From Deltaproteobacteria bacterium (GTDB lineage: Bacteria; Desulfobacterota; Binatia; UTPRO1), in the NCBI GenBank assembly GCA_020852955.1, contig JADYZW010000044.1, forward strand, positions 108,729-172,728: 64,000 nt of DNA, read 5' to 3'. A program made the position numbers and the translations under genes. Shown piece by piece: positions 25,052-33,031 of this stretch; within the stretch, counting starts at the first letter, position 1, and each line of letters begins with the position of its first letter. The notes beneath the pieces are model-generated. The model saw only the letters and a list, made by a program, of their open reading frames with translations. It was not told the origin of the DNA and made no database searches.

Positions 25052-26326
25052 CTACGCGGCCGGCTGGGCCGACTTCGCCTGGTCGGGCATGAACCACGAC
25101 CAGTCCTCGTGGTCCGCCGTCGGCAGGTTGTCCGGATCGAACTCCGGGATGTCGTAGCGCTTGCGAACCTGCGCGAAGGCGTCGAGCGCGTGGTCGAGGT
25201 GCGCGCGCGTGTGGGTCGGCATGACGCTGGTGCGGATGAGCGACTGGCCGTACGGAACGACCGGATACGGCACCGGGATGGCGAAGACCCCGAGGTCGAG
25301 GAGATCGCGCGCCACGCGGAACGCGAGCGACTCGGAGCCGATCATCGCCGGCACGATCGGCGTGGTCGATCCCATCGTGTAGTAGCCGATCGCGTCGAGA
25401 CCCTCGCGCCAGTACCGGGCATTCGCCCACACGCGCGTGCGCAGCGCGCTCGCCTCGTCCCGCATGACGCCGAGGGCCGCGAGCGCGGCCGCGACCGAGG
25501 CCGGCGGCAGTCCGGCGGTGAAGATGAGCGAGCGCGTCTTGTGGCGCAGCCAGTCGATCACGCGCTTCTCGCCGCACACGAAGCCGCCGAGGCTCGCGAG
25601 CGACTTGCTGAAGGTGCCGAACAGGAGATCGACGGCGTCGCGCACCCCCTGGTCGTAGACGGCTCCGCGGCCGTCGGCGCCGAGCACGCCGATGCCGTGC
25701 GCGTCGTCGACGTAGAGCTTGAACCGGTAGCGGCGCTTGAGCTCGGCGAGGCGTCGGAGGTCCATCACCCGCCCGGTCATGGAGAAGACGGCGTCGCAGA
25801 CCACGAGCGCGTGCGGCCAATCGTCGCCGCCCGCCGCCAGCTGACGCTCGAGGTCGGCGAGATCACCGAAGAGCCGCACCTCGCCGCGAGCGAGACGGGT
25901 GCCGTCGATCAGGCTCGCGTGGTTCTCGCGCTCGGAAAAGATCACCGTGCCGGGAATCGATCCGAGGGCCGCGATCACGCCGACGTTGGCCAGGAAGCCC
26001 GACGCGAATACGAGGGCCTCCTCGTAACCGAACATGCCCGCGAGCTGGCGTTCGAGTTCGTCGTGCAGGTCGAGGTTGCCGTTCAGGAAGCGCGAGCCGG
26101 TGCAGCCGGTTCCGTACTGATCGATCGCCTGCTTGGCGGCCTCACGCACCCGCGGATGATGGGTCAGCCCGAGGTAGTTGTTGGATCCCATCATCACCAC
26201 CTCCTTGTCCTGGTAGGTGACGACGGGTCCTTCCGAACCCTCTAGCGGCAGGAAGAACGGGTAGATGCCGGCGGCCCGCGCGAAGACCGGTTCGTGATAG
26301 TCGTAGCAGGTCTGAAAAAGATCCAT
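25052..26326 (-). CDS. spt: Serine palmitoyltransferase (alpha-oxoamine synthase family)
   Basis: 424 residues. First step of sphingolipid synthesis: serine plus acyl-thioester gives 3-ketosphinganine and CO2, PLP-dependent. Seen: His136 (stacks on PLP) in ENHASL, Asp207 in VDDAHG, and Schiff-base Lys241 in GTFSKSLASLGG. The N-terminal GIYPFFLPLEGSEGPVV and MGSNNYLGLT and YGTGCTGSRFLNG are the features that set bacterial Spt apart from KBL and AONS. ATG at 26326 is chosen, with GGGGGA upstream and a promoter 39 nt before it; the frame to 26365 overlaps that promoter. It is the last gene of the ceramide group and converges on the CerR-like gene. Confidence 0.93.
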   Translation of the reverse strand: MDLFQTCYDYHEPVFARAAGIYPFFLPLEGSEGPVVTYQDKEVVMMGSNNYLGLTHHPRVREAAKQAIDQYGTGCTGSRFLNGNLDLHDELERQLAGMFGYEEALVFASGFLANVGVIAALGSIPGTVIFSERENHASLIDGTRLARGEVRLFGDLADLERQLAAGGDDWPHALVVCDAVFSMTGRVMDLRRLAELKRRYRFKLYVDDAHGIGVLGADGRGAVYDQGVRDAVDLLFGTFSKSLASLGGFVCGEKRVIDWLRHKTRSLIFTAGLPPASVAAALAALGVMRDEASALRTRVWANARYWREGLDAIGYYTMGSTTPIVPAMIGSESLAFRVARDLLDLGVFAIPVPYPVVPYGQSLIRTSVMPTHTRAHLDHALDAFAQVRKRYDIPEFDPDNLPTADHEDWSWFMPDQAKSAQPAA

Positions 26327-26364
26327 GGCGTCCCCCGCCTCCCTCCGGATGACCCGGCGCATCA

Positions 26365-26393
26365 TCTGTAGGGAGGATGCGCCCGAGAATCAA
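26365..26393 (-). promoter_or_regulatory. spt promoter
   Basis: Minus strand -35 TTGATT (26388-26393), 17-nt spacer, -10 TACAGA (26365-26370). It predicts a leader of about 32 nt that contains GGAGGGAGG and GGGGGA as ribosome binding sites. The rest of the 181-bp gap to the alcohol dehydrogenase gene shows nothing else. Confidence 0.6.
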
Positions 26394-26507
26394 ACGAAAT
26401 TACGTACGGCGCTCGCCGCGGGGGGGCCGAGGGGTCGCCGACGGCCCCTTCCCACCTGGCCACGCCCGAGAAGCGCGACCGTCCGGCACGGCGGCGTGCC
26501 GCGACCG

Positions 26508-27500
26508 TCAGCCCGAATCGGGACGCAGCACGGCGGCGCCCTCCACGCGACCTCCCCGGAGATCCGCGAGCGCGCGGTTCGCGTCGGCGAGCGGATACTC
26601 GACGATCGACGTCGCGAGCGGCAGTCTCGCCGCGAGGGCCAGGAACTCCTCGCCGTCCCGCCGCGTCAGGTTGGCGACCGAGCGCACGGAGCGCTCGCGC
26701 CAGAGGATCGCATAGGGAAACGAAGGAATGTCGCTCATGTGGATGCCGGCGCAGACCACCGTCCCACCCGGCGCCACGGCGCGGAGCGCCTGCGGCACGA
26801 GCGCGCCGACCGGCGCGTAGATGATCGCCGCATCGAGCGCCACCGGCGGCGGCGCGTCCGCATCGCCCGCCCACGTGACCCCGAGACGCTCCGCGAATCG
26901 GCGCGCGGCCGCGTCCCCGGGCCGCACGAACGCGTAGACGCGTCGTCCCTGGTGCCGCGCGATCTGCGCCACGATGTGCGCCGCCGCGCCGAACCCGTAG
27001 AGCCCGAGGTGCTCGCCCTCGCCCGCGAGCCGGAGCGAACGATAGCCGATGAGCCCGGCGCAGAGGAGCGGCGCCGCGTGGGCGTCGTCCGGTCCGCCGG
27101 CGAGCGCGAAGCAATAACGCTCGTCGACGCGCATCTCCTCCGCGTACCCGCCGTCGAGGGTGTAGCCCGTGAAGCGTGCCCGCTCGCAGAGATTCTCGCG
27201 GCCGTTCGCGCACGCGCGGCAGGCGCGGCAGGTCCAGCCGAGCCACGGCACGCCGACCCGGTCGCCCACGGAGAAGCGCGTCGCGGCGGCGCCGCGCCGC
27301 AGGACCCGCCCGACCACCTCGTGTCCGGGCACGACCGGCAACCGCGCGTCGGGCAGCTCGCCGTCGACGACGTGCAGGTCGGTCCGGCAGACGCCGCACG
27401 CCGCCACGGCGACCACGATCTCGTCGGGTCCCGGCTCGAGCGGAGCGAGGTCGACCGCGACGAGCGGCGTCCCGGGTCTCGCGAGGCGCATCGCGCGCAC
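26508..27500 (-). CDS. Zinc-dependent alcohol dehydrogenase family protein
   Basis: 330 residues of the medium-chain dehydrogenase family. Catalytic zinc Cys in CGVCRTDLH and the GHEVVGRV histidine-glutamate pair, structural-zinc cysteines in CRACRACANGRENLC, and the cofactor-binding GLYGFGAAAH in place of the usual GxGGxG. The TGYTLDGGYAEEM motif is typical of the YahK/AdhP-like group acting on aldehydes or alcohols. It lies between spt and the MATE gene on the same strand. It may handle an aldehyde from lipid metabolism, but nothing in the sequence proves this. Confidence 0.88.
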   Translation of the reverse strand: MRAMRLARPGTPLVAVDLAPLEPGPDEIVVAVAACGVCRTDLHVVDGELPDARLPVVPGHEVVGRVLRRGAAATRFSVGDRVGVPWLGWTCRACRACANGRENLCERARFTGYTLDGGYAEEMRVDERYCFALAGGPDDAHAAPLLCAGLIGYRSLRLAGEGEHLGLYGFGAAAHIVAQIARHQGRRVYAFVRPGDAAARRFAERLGVTWAGDADAPPPVALDAAIIYAPVGALVPQALRAVAPGGTVVCAGIHMSDIPSFPYAILWRERSVRSVANLTRRDGEEFLALAARLPLATSIVEYPLADANRALADLRGGRVEGAAVLRPDSG

Positions 27501-27597
27501 GATCGTCCGCTAGCACCGAGGCCTCCGATGGGAAAGCCCGCCGGCGGCGCGGAGCAGCGACGCCGATCCGCCGCTGGCGATGCGGAGCAGGATCGCC

Positions 27598-28944
27598 TCA
27601 CGCACCCGTGGCGCGGGCGCGGCGGGCCATCACGAAGAGCGCGCCGAGCGCGACCGCTCCCGCGACGTTGCCGAGCGCGATGCACAGGAACACGGCCTGC
27701 TCGCCGAGCCCGAGGCGGACGGAGACGATCGCCGCCACCAGCACGGCGGCGATCCGCACGATCGACACCGCGAGCGGAAGCGTCGCCCGGCCGAGGCCCT
27801 GGAACGCAAACGCGACCACCATGCTGGCGCCGACGAAGGGATAGGTCGGCGCGATCGTCCGGAAGTACGCGCGCCCGACCGCGAGCACGCCGGGGTCGTC
27901 GCTGAACATGCCGAGCCAGAGCGCCGGCCGCCACCAGACGACGAGACCCGGCACGGCGAGGAGCAGCACGACGCTCGCGATACCGCGACCCACGAAGGCC
28001 CGGATGCGGTCCTCGCGGGTCGCGCCCGCCGCGAGGCCGACCAGGGTGAGCACCGCCACGCCGACGCCGTAGGCGAGCGCCATGAGCACGAAGTCGAGGC
28101 GCGTTCCGAGGCCGTATGCCGCGAGGTCGGACGCTCCGAGCCGCGCGACGACCCCCGTCAGCACCATCAGACCAATGTTGTTCACCGAGGTCGAGAGCGC
28201 CGCCGGAACGCCGACCCGCACGATCTCGCGTGTCGGCCCGAGCCCGGCGTGTCCGGACCGCAGCACGGGGCGCACCACGCCGCGGCCGCCGAACACCCAG
28301 GCGAGCCGCGGCCCGAGCGCGAGCGCCTGACACGCGAGCATCGCGAGCGCGCCGCCGATCAACCCCCAGCCGAAGCGGAACATGAAGAGCGGCGTGACGG
28401 CCATCTGCGCCACGAGCGAGGCGGACGCCCACGTCGCGGGCGTCCGCACGTTGCCCTCGGCGCGCATGACGCCGTCGAGCATCATGGCGAAGAACGTGAT
28501 GACGACCCCGCCGAAGAGTACGCGGGCGAACGCCGTCGCGCCCTCGTGCACCGCGCTCGACGCGCCCATGAGGCGGAAGAGCGGACCCACGCCGAACCAC
28601 GCGACGACGCCGAACCCGAGCCCGAGCGCCACCGCGAGCACGAGCGCCTGCCCGGCGAGCGCCGCGGCCTCGCCGCGCGCGCCGGCGCCGAGCGCGCGCG
28701 CGATCGCGGACGTCGCGCCGGCGCCGATGCCGCCGCCCATCGCGGTCACGGCGAGGAGCGACACCGGGAACACGAGCGACACGGCGCCGATCGCGTCCAC
28801 GCCGAGGCGGCTCACGAAGTAGGTGTAGACGACGTTGGAGGTGGCCGAGACCGCCATCACGAGCGTCGTCGGCGCCGCGAGACGCGCCACCGCCGCAAGC
28901 GGCGGGACGTCGAGGAGCCGGGTCGGGTGCGCGCCGTCGTTCAC
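27598..28944 (-). CDS. MATE-family multidrug/lipid transporter
   Basis: 448 residues with 12 hydrophobic segments in two repeats: VARLAAPTTLVMAVSATSN and VRVGVPAALSTSVNNIG are the start of each half. MATE/MVF proteins export cationic drugs or flip lipid-linked substrates. The GTG at 28944 is selected because it gives a short cytosolic N-terminus; the frame runs open to 29079 through a basic low-complexity stretch. The position downstream of the lipid locus on the same strand makes a lipid-linked substrate possible, but drug export is equally likely. Confidence 0.85.
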   Translation of the reverse strand: MNDGAHPTRLLDVPPLAAVARLAAPTTLVMAVSATSNVVYTYFVSRLGVDAIGAVSLVFPVSLLAVTAMGGGIGAGATSAIARALGAGARGEAAALAGQALVLAVALGLGFGVVAWFGVGPLFRLMGASSAVHEGATAFARVLFGGVVITFFAMMLDGVMRAEGNVRTPATWASASLVAQMAVTPLFMFRFGWGLIGGALAMLACQALALGPRLAWVFGGRGVVRPVLRSGHAGLGPTREIVRVGVPAALSTSVNNIGLMVLTGVVARLGASDLAAYGLGTRLDFVLMALAYGVGVAVLTLVGLAAGATREDRIRAFVGRGIASVVLLLAVPGLVVWWRPALWLGMFSDDPGVLAVGRAYFRTIAPTYPFVGASMVVAFAFQGLGRATLPLAVSIVRIAAVLVAAIVSVRLGLGEQAVFLCIALGNVAGAVALGALFVMARRARATGA

Positions 28945-29100
28945 GCCGGGGACATGCCTGGCGCGCCGACGTTTTGCACGTTTCGGAAGGACGGCCGCCG
29001 TCGCTTCCCACGGCTGCGAAAGACGCGCGATGCAACCCCCGGACAACCGCGAGCTTGGCGGCGTCGGATGCGCTGGCACGTCGCGTGGAATCCGGACCGC

Positions 29101-29616
29101 ATGCGAATCCTACCCGTCACGACGGCAGCGGCGCTGGTGCTGGCCTTCGGCGCGAGCACGGCCGGAGCATTCGACCTGACCGGAGCCTGGAGCGGCAAAG
29201 CGACGTGCAAAGGGTTCGCCGACGGCGCGAAGGTCGTGCTCAAGACCGAGATCGCGGCCGGCATCTCGCAGAGCGGGCGCGACGTCAACGTGGAGTTCCT
29301 GGGCTTCTCGTTCCTCACCCGCGCGGTCGGCATCGCGGTGGCGGACGCGAAGAAGCCCGACAAGGGCGAGGCCGGATTCGTCGCGTGCGGCAACGAGCCC
29401 GATCCCGTCTTCGGCGTCACGGTGCGCACCAAGGTCTCGACGAAGCCGAGCACGGGCAAGGGCGCGATCAAGCTGATCGCGGTGGTCGCCGGCAAGGATC
29501 TGAATCTCATCGGCGTAACCGACGCCACGTTCACCTGCACCGGAAGCCTGAAACGCACCACGACCTTCGACCCGCTGATCGCGGGCTGTCCCCCGCCGAT
29601 GGAGATCGTTCGTTAA
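29101..29616 (+). CDS. Secreted hypothetical protein
   Basis: 171 residues. ATG at 29101 gives a clear signal peptide (positive start, hydrophobic LVLAFGAS, cleavage near STAGA). The mature part starts FDLTGAWSGKATCKG and is rich in beta-prone stretches with four Cys that could form two disulfides (TCKG, VACG, FTCT, GCPP). Not recognised; the WSGKxxC pattern is seen in small secreted beta-barrel proteins of related bacteria. It is monocistronic between the MATE gene and convergent sucC. Confidence 0.75.
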   Translation: MRILPVTTAAALVLAFGASTAGAFDLTGAWSGKATCKGFADGAKVVLKTEIAAGISQSGRDVNVEFLGFSFLTRAVGIAVADAKKPDKGEAGFVACGNEPDPVFGVTVRTKVSTKPSTGKGAIKLIAVVAGKDLNLIGVTDATFTCTGSLKRTTTFDPLIAGCPPPMEIVR

Positions 29617-29680
29617 GCGCGACGCGACCGGTGTTGCCCTTCCAGAAGCGCGCCCGCACCGCCGCCTGGCGTCGGACGTT

Positions 29681-30880
29681 TCACCGCATCTTGGCGACGG
29701 CGCGCCCCGCCGCCTCGTACATCGACACGGTGCGGTCGCAGTACTCGACGCCGTACTTCTCGAGGATCTTGAAGCCGTCGTCTTCCCACGCGCCCGGGAT
29801 GCGAAAGATCGCGATCGTGTCGGCGGGGTTCCGGCCCGACTCGACGCAGCCCTTGATGACGCCGCGGGCGACGATGTCGACGCGCGTGTTCGAGACGACG
29901 TTCATCATGACGGCGATCTTCTTCACGCCCGGCTTGGAGAGGATCAGCTTGGTGAGGCCGCACGCCTTCTTCACGCTCGGGTTGCCGCCGATCTCGCAGT
30001 AGTTGGCGGGCTTGCCGCCGTGCTTGCGGATGGCGTCGAAGAGCGTCAGCGAGCCGCCGCCGGCGCCGATCACGAGGCCGAGGTCGCCGTCGAACTCCTT
30101 CACGTTGCCGGCGACGCCGCGGTGGTCCGACGCGTCGACCTCGGCCCCGGCGATCTCGAAGGGCGTCGGCGGCCGCGCTTCGCGCGTCTCCTCCTTGCCG
30201 ATCCCGAGTTCGGCGAGGAGCTGCGCGTACTTGTCGCGCGCGTCGCCCTCCATGTCGATGTGGCCGTCGAGCACGAGGAACTTGCCCTCCCCGGTCTTCC
30301 CGAGCGGATTGATCTCGGCGAGCGTGAGGTCGTACTTCAGGAAGATCTCGATCAGGGTCGCAACGATCGGGGTCAGCTTGTTCAGGTCGTCGCCCGTCAC
30401 GCCGGTCGCCGCGATCGCCTGCTTCGCGATGTAGGGCGAGAACGGCACGAGGGTCGAGAAGTGGGTGCGCGACACGTGCTCGGGGTGCTTCTCGGCGACC
30501 TCCTCGATGTCGATGCCCCCCATGTCGCTGAAGATGACGACGGGGAGCTTGCGGCGACCGTCCCACGTAACGGCGGCGAAGTACTCCTTCTTGACGGGCG
30601 CGCACTCTTCGACGAGCACGCCGCGCGCCGACTGGCCGTTGATGACGAGTCCGAGGATCGCCTCGGCGTGTTGCGCGGCTTGCTCGGGGGTGTCGGCGAA
30701 CTTCACGCCGCCCGCCTTCATCCGGCCGCCGGTCAGCACCTGCGACTTGAGCACGACCTTACCGCCGATCTCGGCGGCGATCCGTTGCGCCTCGGCCGCC
30801 GTCTTGGCGACGCGGCCCTTCAGGAGCGGGGTGCCGTGCTTGGCGAAGAGGGCCTTGGCCTCGTACTCGTAGAAGCGCAT
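29681..30880 (-). CDS. sucC: Succinate-CoA ligase (or related acid-CoA ligase) beta subunit
   Basis: 399 residues, full length for the beta chain: ATP-grasp domain (MRFYEYEAKALFAKHG, VVLKSQVLTGGRMKAGG, LTLAEINPLG) and the ligase half with LVIGAGGGSLTLFDAI and GGNPSVKK. The last takes the place of the usual GGGA and GGNAS. ATG at 30880 gives the canonical N-terminus. The alpha subunit sucD is about 26 kb away on the same strand and the two promoters are nearly alike. A fused or adjacent sucCD is the normal arrangement. The ligase-half variants leave room for a different acid such as malate. Confidence 0.88.
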   Translation of the reverse strand: MRFYEYEAKALFAKHGTPLLKGRVAKTAAEAQRIAAEIGGKVVLKSQVLTGGRMKAGGVKFADTPEQAAQHAEAILGLVINGQSARGVLVEECAPVKKEYFAAVTWDGRRKLPVVIFSDMGGIDIEEVAEKHPEHVSRTHFSTLVPFSPYIAKQAIAATGVTGDDLNKLTPIVATLIEIFLKYDLTLAEINPLGKTGEGKFLVLDGHIDMEGDARDKYAQLLAELGIGKEETREARPPTPFEIAGAEVDASDHRGVAGNVKEFDGDLGLVIGAGGGSLTLFDAIRKHGGKPANYCEIGGNPSVKKACGLTKLILSKPGVKKIAVMMNVVSNTRVDIVARGVIKGCVESGRNPADTIAIFRIPGAWEDDGFKILEKYGVEYCDRTVSMYEAAGRAVAKMR

Positions 30881-30886
30881 CGGGCG

Positions 30887-30915
30887 GTCGTACAACCGGG
30901 GTCCGGGACGGTCAA
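30887..30915 (-). promoter_or_regulatory. sucC promoter
   Basis: Minus strand -35 TTGACC (30910-30915), 17-nt spacer starting GTCCCGG, -10 TACGAC (30887-30892). The ATG is at 30880, so the message should be leaderless. The first 13 nt differ from the sucD promoter at one position only. Confidence 0.65.
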
Positions 30916-30992
30916 GGCGAGCGGCGGCGCGGTCTTGCACCCGATCGACGGCTCGCCGTAGGACGGCGCGACGTCCCGCCCAGGAGGACTCC

Positions 30993-31469
30993 ATGGCGAA
31001 GTTTCCGACCGAGGCGACCGAGTCCGTCGTCGTGCCCGTCGCGCTCGCCGACGCCTACGCGTTCTTCTGGGACGTCGTCGGCTCGGCGCGCTGCATCCCG
31101 GGTCTCGACCGCTGCGAGAAGACCACCGTCGCCGACGTCTACCGGTTCGTCTTCGCGGAGCGCTCGACGGGGCCTGTCAGCATGTGCGTCACCTACACCG
31201 CGCGCTACACCGGGAACGGCAGCGACGAGATCCGCTTCCTCGGCACCGGCGCCGCCGGCGACAACACCGACGTCGACGGCACCATCCGCTTCGAACCTGT
31301 CGACGCCGACCGCACGCGCGTGACCCTCCGGCAGGCGTTGGCGCCCGACACGCCGGTGCCGCGCCTCCTCCAGGGGCTCATCAAGTCGTTCGTGCAGGGC
31401 GAGGCGGCGCAGGCCGTGAGCACGTACCTCGCGAACGTGACCCAAGCGATCGGCAGCGCCCGAGCCTGA
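30993..31469 (+). CDS. SRPBCC/START-fold protein
   Basis: 158 residues. The pattern PVALADAYAFFWDVVGSARCIPGLDRCEK is the conserved start of the SRPBCC (polyketide cyclase/CoxG-like) fold, and the C-terminal long helix (LQGLIKSFVQGEAAQAVSTYLANV) closes the hydrophobic cavity. Such proteins bind hydrophobic ligands or act as lipid-binding carriers. An AGGAGG ribosome binding site lies 6 nt before the ATG. It is divergent from sucC and ends at a strong hairpin. The ligand is unknown. Confidence 0.78.
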   Translation: MAKFPTEATESVVVPVALADAYAFFWDVVGSARCIPGLDRCEKTTVADVYRFVFAERSTGPVSMCVTYTARYTGNGSDEIRFLGTGAAGDNTDVDGTIRFEPVDADRTRVTLRQALAPDTPVPRLLQGLIKSFVQGEAAQAVSTYLANVTQAIGSARA

Positions 31470-31488
31470 GGGGCGCGCCGCCGGAGAC

Positions 31489-31579
31489 GAGCCGCACGTC
31501 GCGGCCGGACGCCCGCGAGAGCCGCACGTCGCGGTCGGACGTCCGCGAGAGCGCGGCGGCTCTCGCGGGCGTCCGGCCG
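31489..31579. terminator. Large nested hairpin with a tandemly repeated arm, bidirectional terminator
   Basis: A 24-bp perfect inverted repeat pairs 31502-31525 with 31556-31579 across a 30-nt loop. The left arm lies in a 30-nt unit repeated twice in tandem (31489-31516 and 31519-31546, two mismatches), so the right arm can also pair with the second copy to give a tighter hairpin with a 10-bp perfect core around GCGGCG. It fills the gap between two convergent genes. Confidence 0.6.
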
Positions 31580-31583
31580 TCCG

Positions 31584-32843
31584 TCAGTCGGCGACGCCGT
31601 TCGCGGCGCCGGTGAAGCAGAGGTTCGCCACGTTATGGGTCGTCGCCGTGTTGCCCGTCCAGGTGCTCGCCGTGCCGGCCGTGCCGGCGCCGGTCGTGGT
31701 GTCGTGGCAGTCGTGGTTGAAGCTAGCCGAAATCTCGTTGTCCTCGACCGTGTTGCCGCCGTTCGCGCCCATGCCCCCGAAGTCCATGATCCGGATACCG
31801 TCGCCGGCGCCGCCCTGGCCGCTCTCCTCCACGGTGTTCTTCACGATGGTCGAGTTCACGAGCGCGGACTCGCCCGCGCCGGAGTCGACCACGATTCCGT
31901 GCGACCCGGCCTCGTCGATGACGTTCTTGGTGACCAAGACGCCCGTGCTGGGACCGCCCGGAGGAAATCCCGGGAAGAACTGGGTGTTGAACCGGAGGCC
32001 TCGGGTACCGGCGTCCGACACATTGTTCCCGACGATCGCGAGGTTGGTGTTGTTGCCGCCGACGAAGACCGCCGTCCCCACCGTGCCGTTGATCTTGTTC
32101 TTCGCGAACGACGAGTCGAGGGTGCCGAGGATCACCGCGAAGGTCGAATCGCCTTCGGAACGGTTGCCGGTGATCTTGATGCGATCATTGGTGTTGGGGG
32201 AGAGCTGATCCATGATGATCCCGGCCGCCACGTTGCTCCCGAAGAAGTAGTTCTTCGAGATCGAGGCGTCGCGGAGGCCGTAGCCGGTGCGAACGCCGGT
32301 GCCGTTCAGGTGGAAGCAGTTCCCCTTGACGGAGCTCTTCGACCCGACCGCCGAGTGGAAGTAGACGCCGTTGGCGTTCGTCGTGAAGACGCTGTTCTTG
32401 AGCGAGAACTTGACGTTGGCGGGGTCGGTGCGGACCGCCGTCTCACCGGCGCCGGTGAAGACCATGCCCTGGATCGTGACGCCGTCCGCGAAGATGTCGA
32501 TGCCGATCCCGCCGAGGCCGGGGACCCCCGGGGAGGTGAAGATACTGTGCAGGGTCGGATCGGGCGCGGCCAGCGTGTTGCAGGTCTTCGGCTTCGGGGC
32601 CTTACCGAAGATCTTGAGCGGCACGTTGATCACGACCTGCCCGCTGTAGGAACCCGGGCAAACCTTGATCTTGTCCTTCGCGACGGCGACGGCGACGGCC
32701 GCCTGCAGGGTCGGATACGCGCCGGGGCACTGCACGCCGTCGTCGTCCACCTTCAGGGTGGCGGCCGAGGCGGAAGACACGGTGGCGAGGGCGACGATTG
32801 CGGCGACGACGGCGGACGTCGCGCCGCGGGCATGGGAGATCAT
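31584..32843 (-). CDS. Secreted right-handed parallel beta-helix repeat protein
   Basis: 419 residues with a signal peptide (residues ~1-27, cleavage near SSASA). After a lead-in (CPGAYPTLQAAVAVA) the body is a run of ~22-residue beta-helix rungs with Asn/Gly ladders such as ITGNRSEGDST, IVGNNVSDAG and VTKNVIDEAGSHG, the pectin-lyase-like fold. Only a handful of Cys. The C-terminus (NVANLCFTGAANGVAD) caps the helix. Likely an extracellular glycan-binding or glycan-cleaving protein, but no catalytic residues can be assigned. It has its own promoter and converges on the SRPBCC gene. Confidence 0.88.
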   Translation of the reverse strand: MISHARGATSAVVAAIVALATVSSASAATLKVDDDGVQCPGAYPTLQAAVAVAVAKDKIKVCPGSYSGQVVINVPLKIFGKAPKPKTCNTLAAPDPTLHSIFTSPGVPGLGGIGIDIFADGVTIQGMVFTGAGETAVRTDPANVKFSLKNSVFTTNANGVYFHSAVGSKSSVKGNCFHLNGTGVRTGYGLRDASISKNYFFGSNVAAGIIMDQLSPNTNDRIKITGNRSEGDSTFAVILGTLDSSFAKNKINGTVGTAVFVGGNNTNLAIVGNNVSDAGTRGLRFNTQFFPGFPPGGPSTGVLVTKNVIDEAGSHGIVVDSGAGESALVNSTIVKNTVEESGQGGAGDGIRIMDFGGMGANGGNTVEDNEISASFNHDCHDTTTGAGTAGTASTWTGNTATTHNVANLCFTGAANGVAD

Positions 32844-32908
32844 GGTGAGGTCCTTTCGGTGTTCTTGTGGGTTGGCGAGCCAGGCGAGCGATGCCGCCCT
32901 CGACCGGA

Positions 32909-32937
32909 ACCTAAAACATCCCGCGAACGGAGGTCAA
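32909..32937 (-). promoter_or_regulatory. Promoter of the beta-helix gene
   Basis: Minus strand -35 TTGACC (32932-32937), 17-nt spacer, -10 TTAGGT (32909-32914), followed by a leader of about 60 nt that holds AAGGA before the ATG at 32843. Confidence 0.55.
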
Positions 32938-33031
32938 GGAAATTTCTTCCGACAATTCCTTCCGAGACTCGGAGCGGATCCCGGTCCGGTCTGGTTCGGC
33001 GCCGCCGACGCGATCCGCGCGGCGCGCGCCC

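Noticed and set aside
27580..29100. Plus-strand frame upstream of the secreted protein gene
   Set aside because: It is antisense to the MATE transporter and has no motif. The secreted protein starts at 29101 with a good signal peptide.
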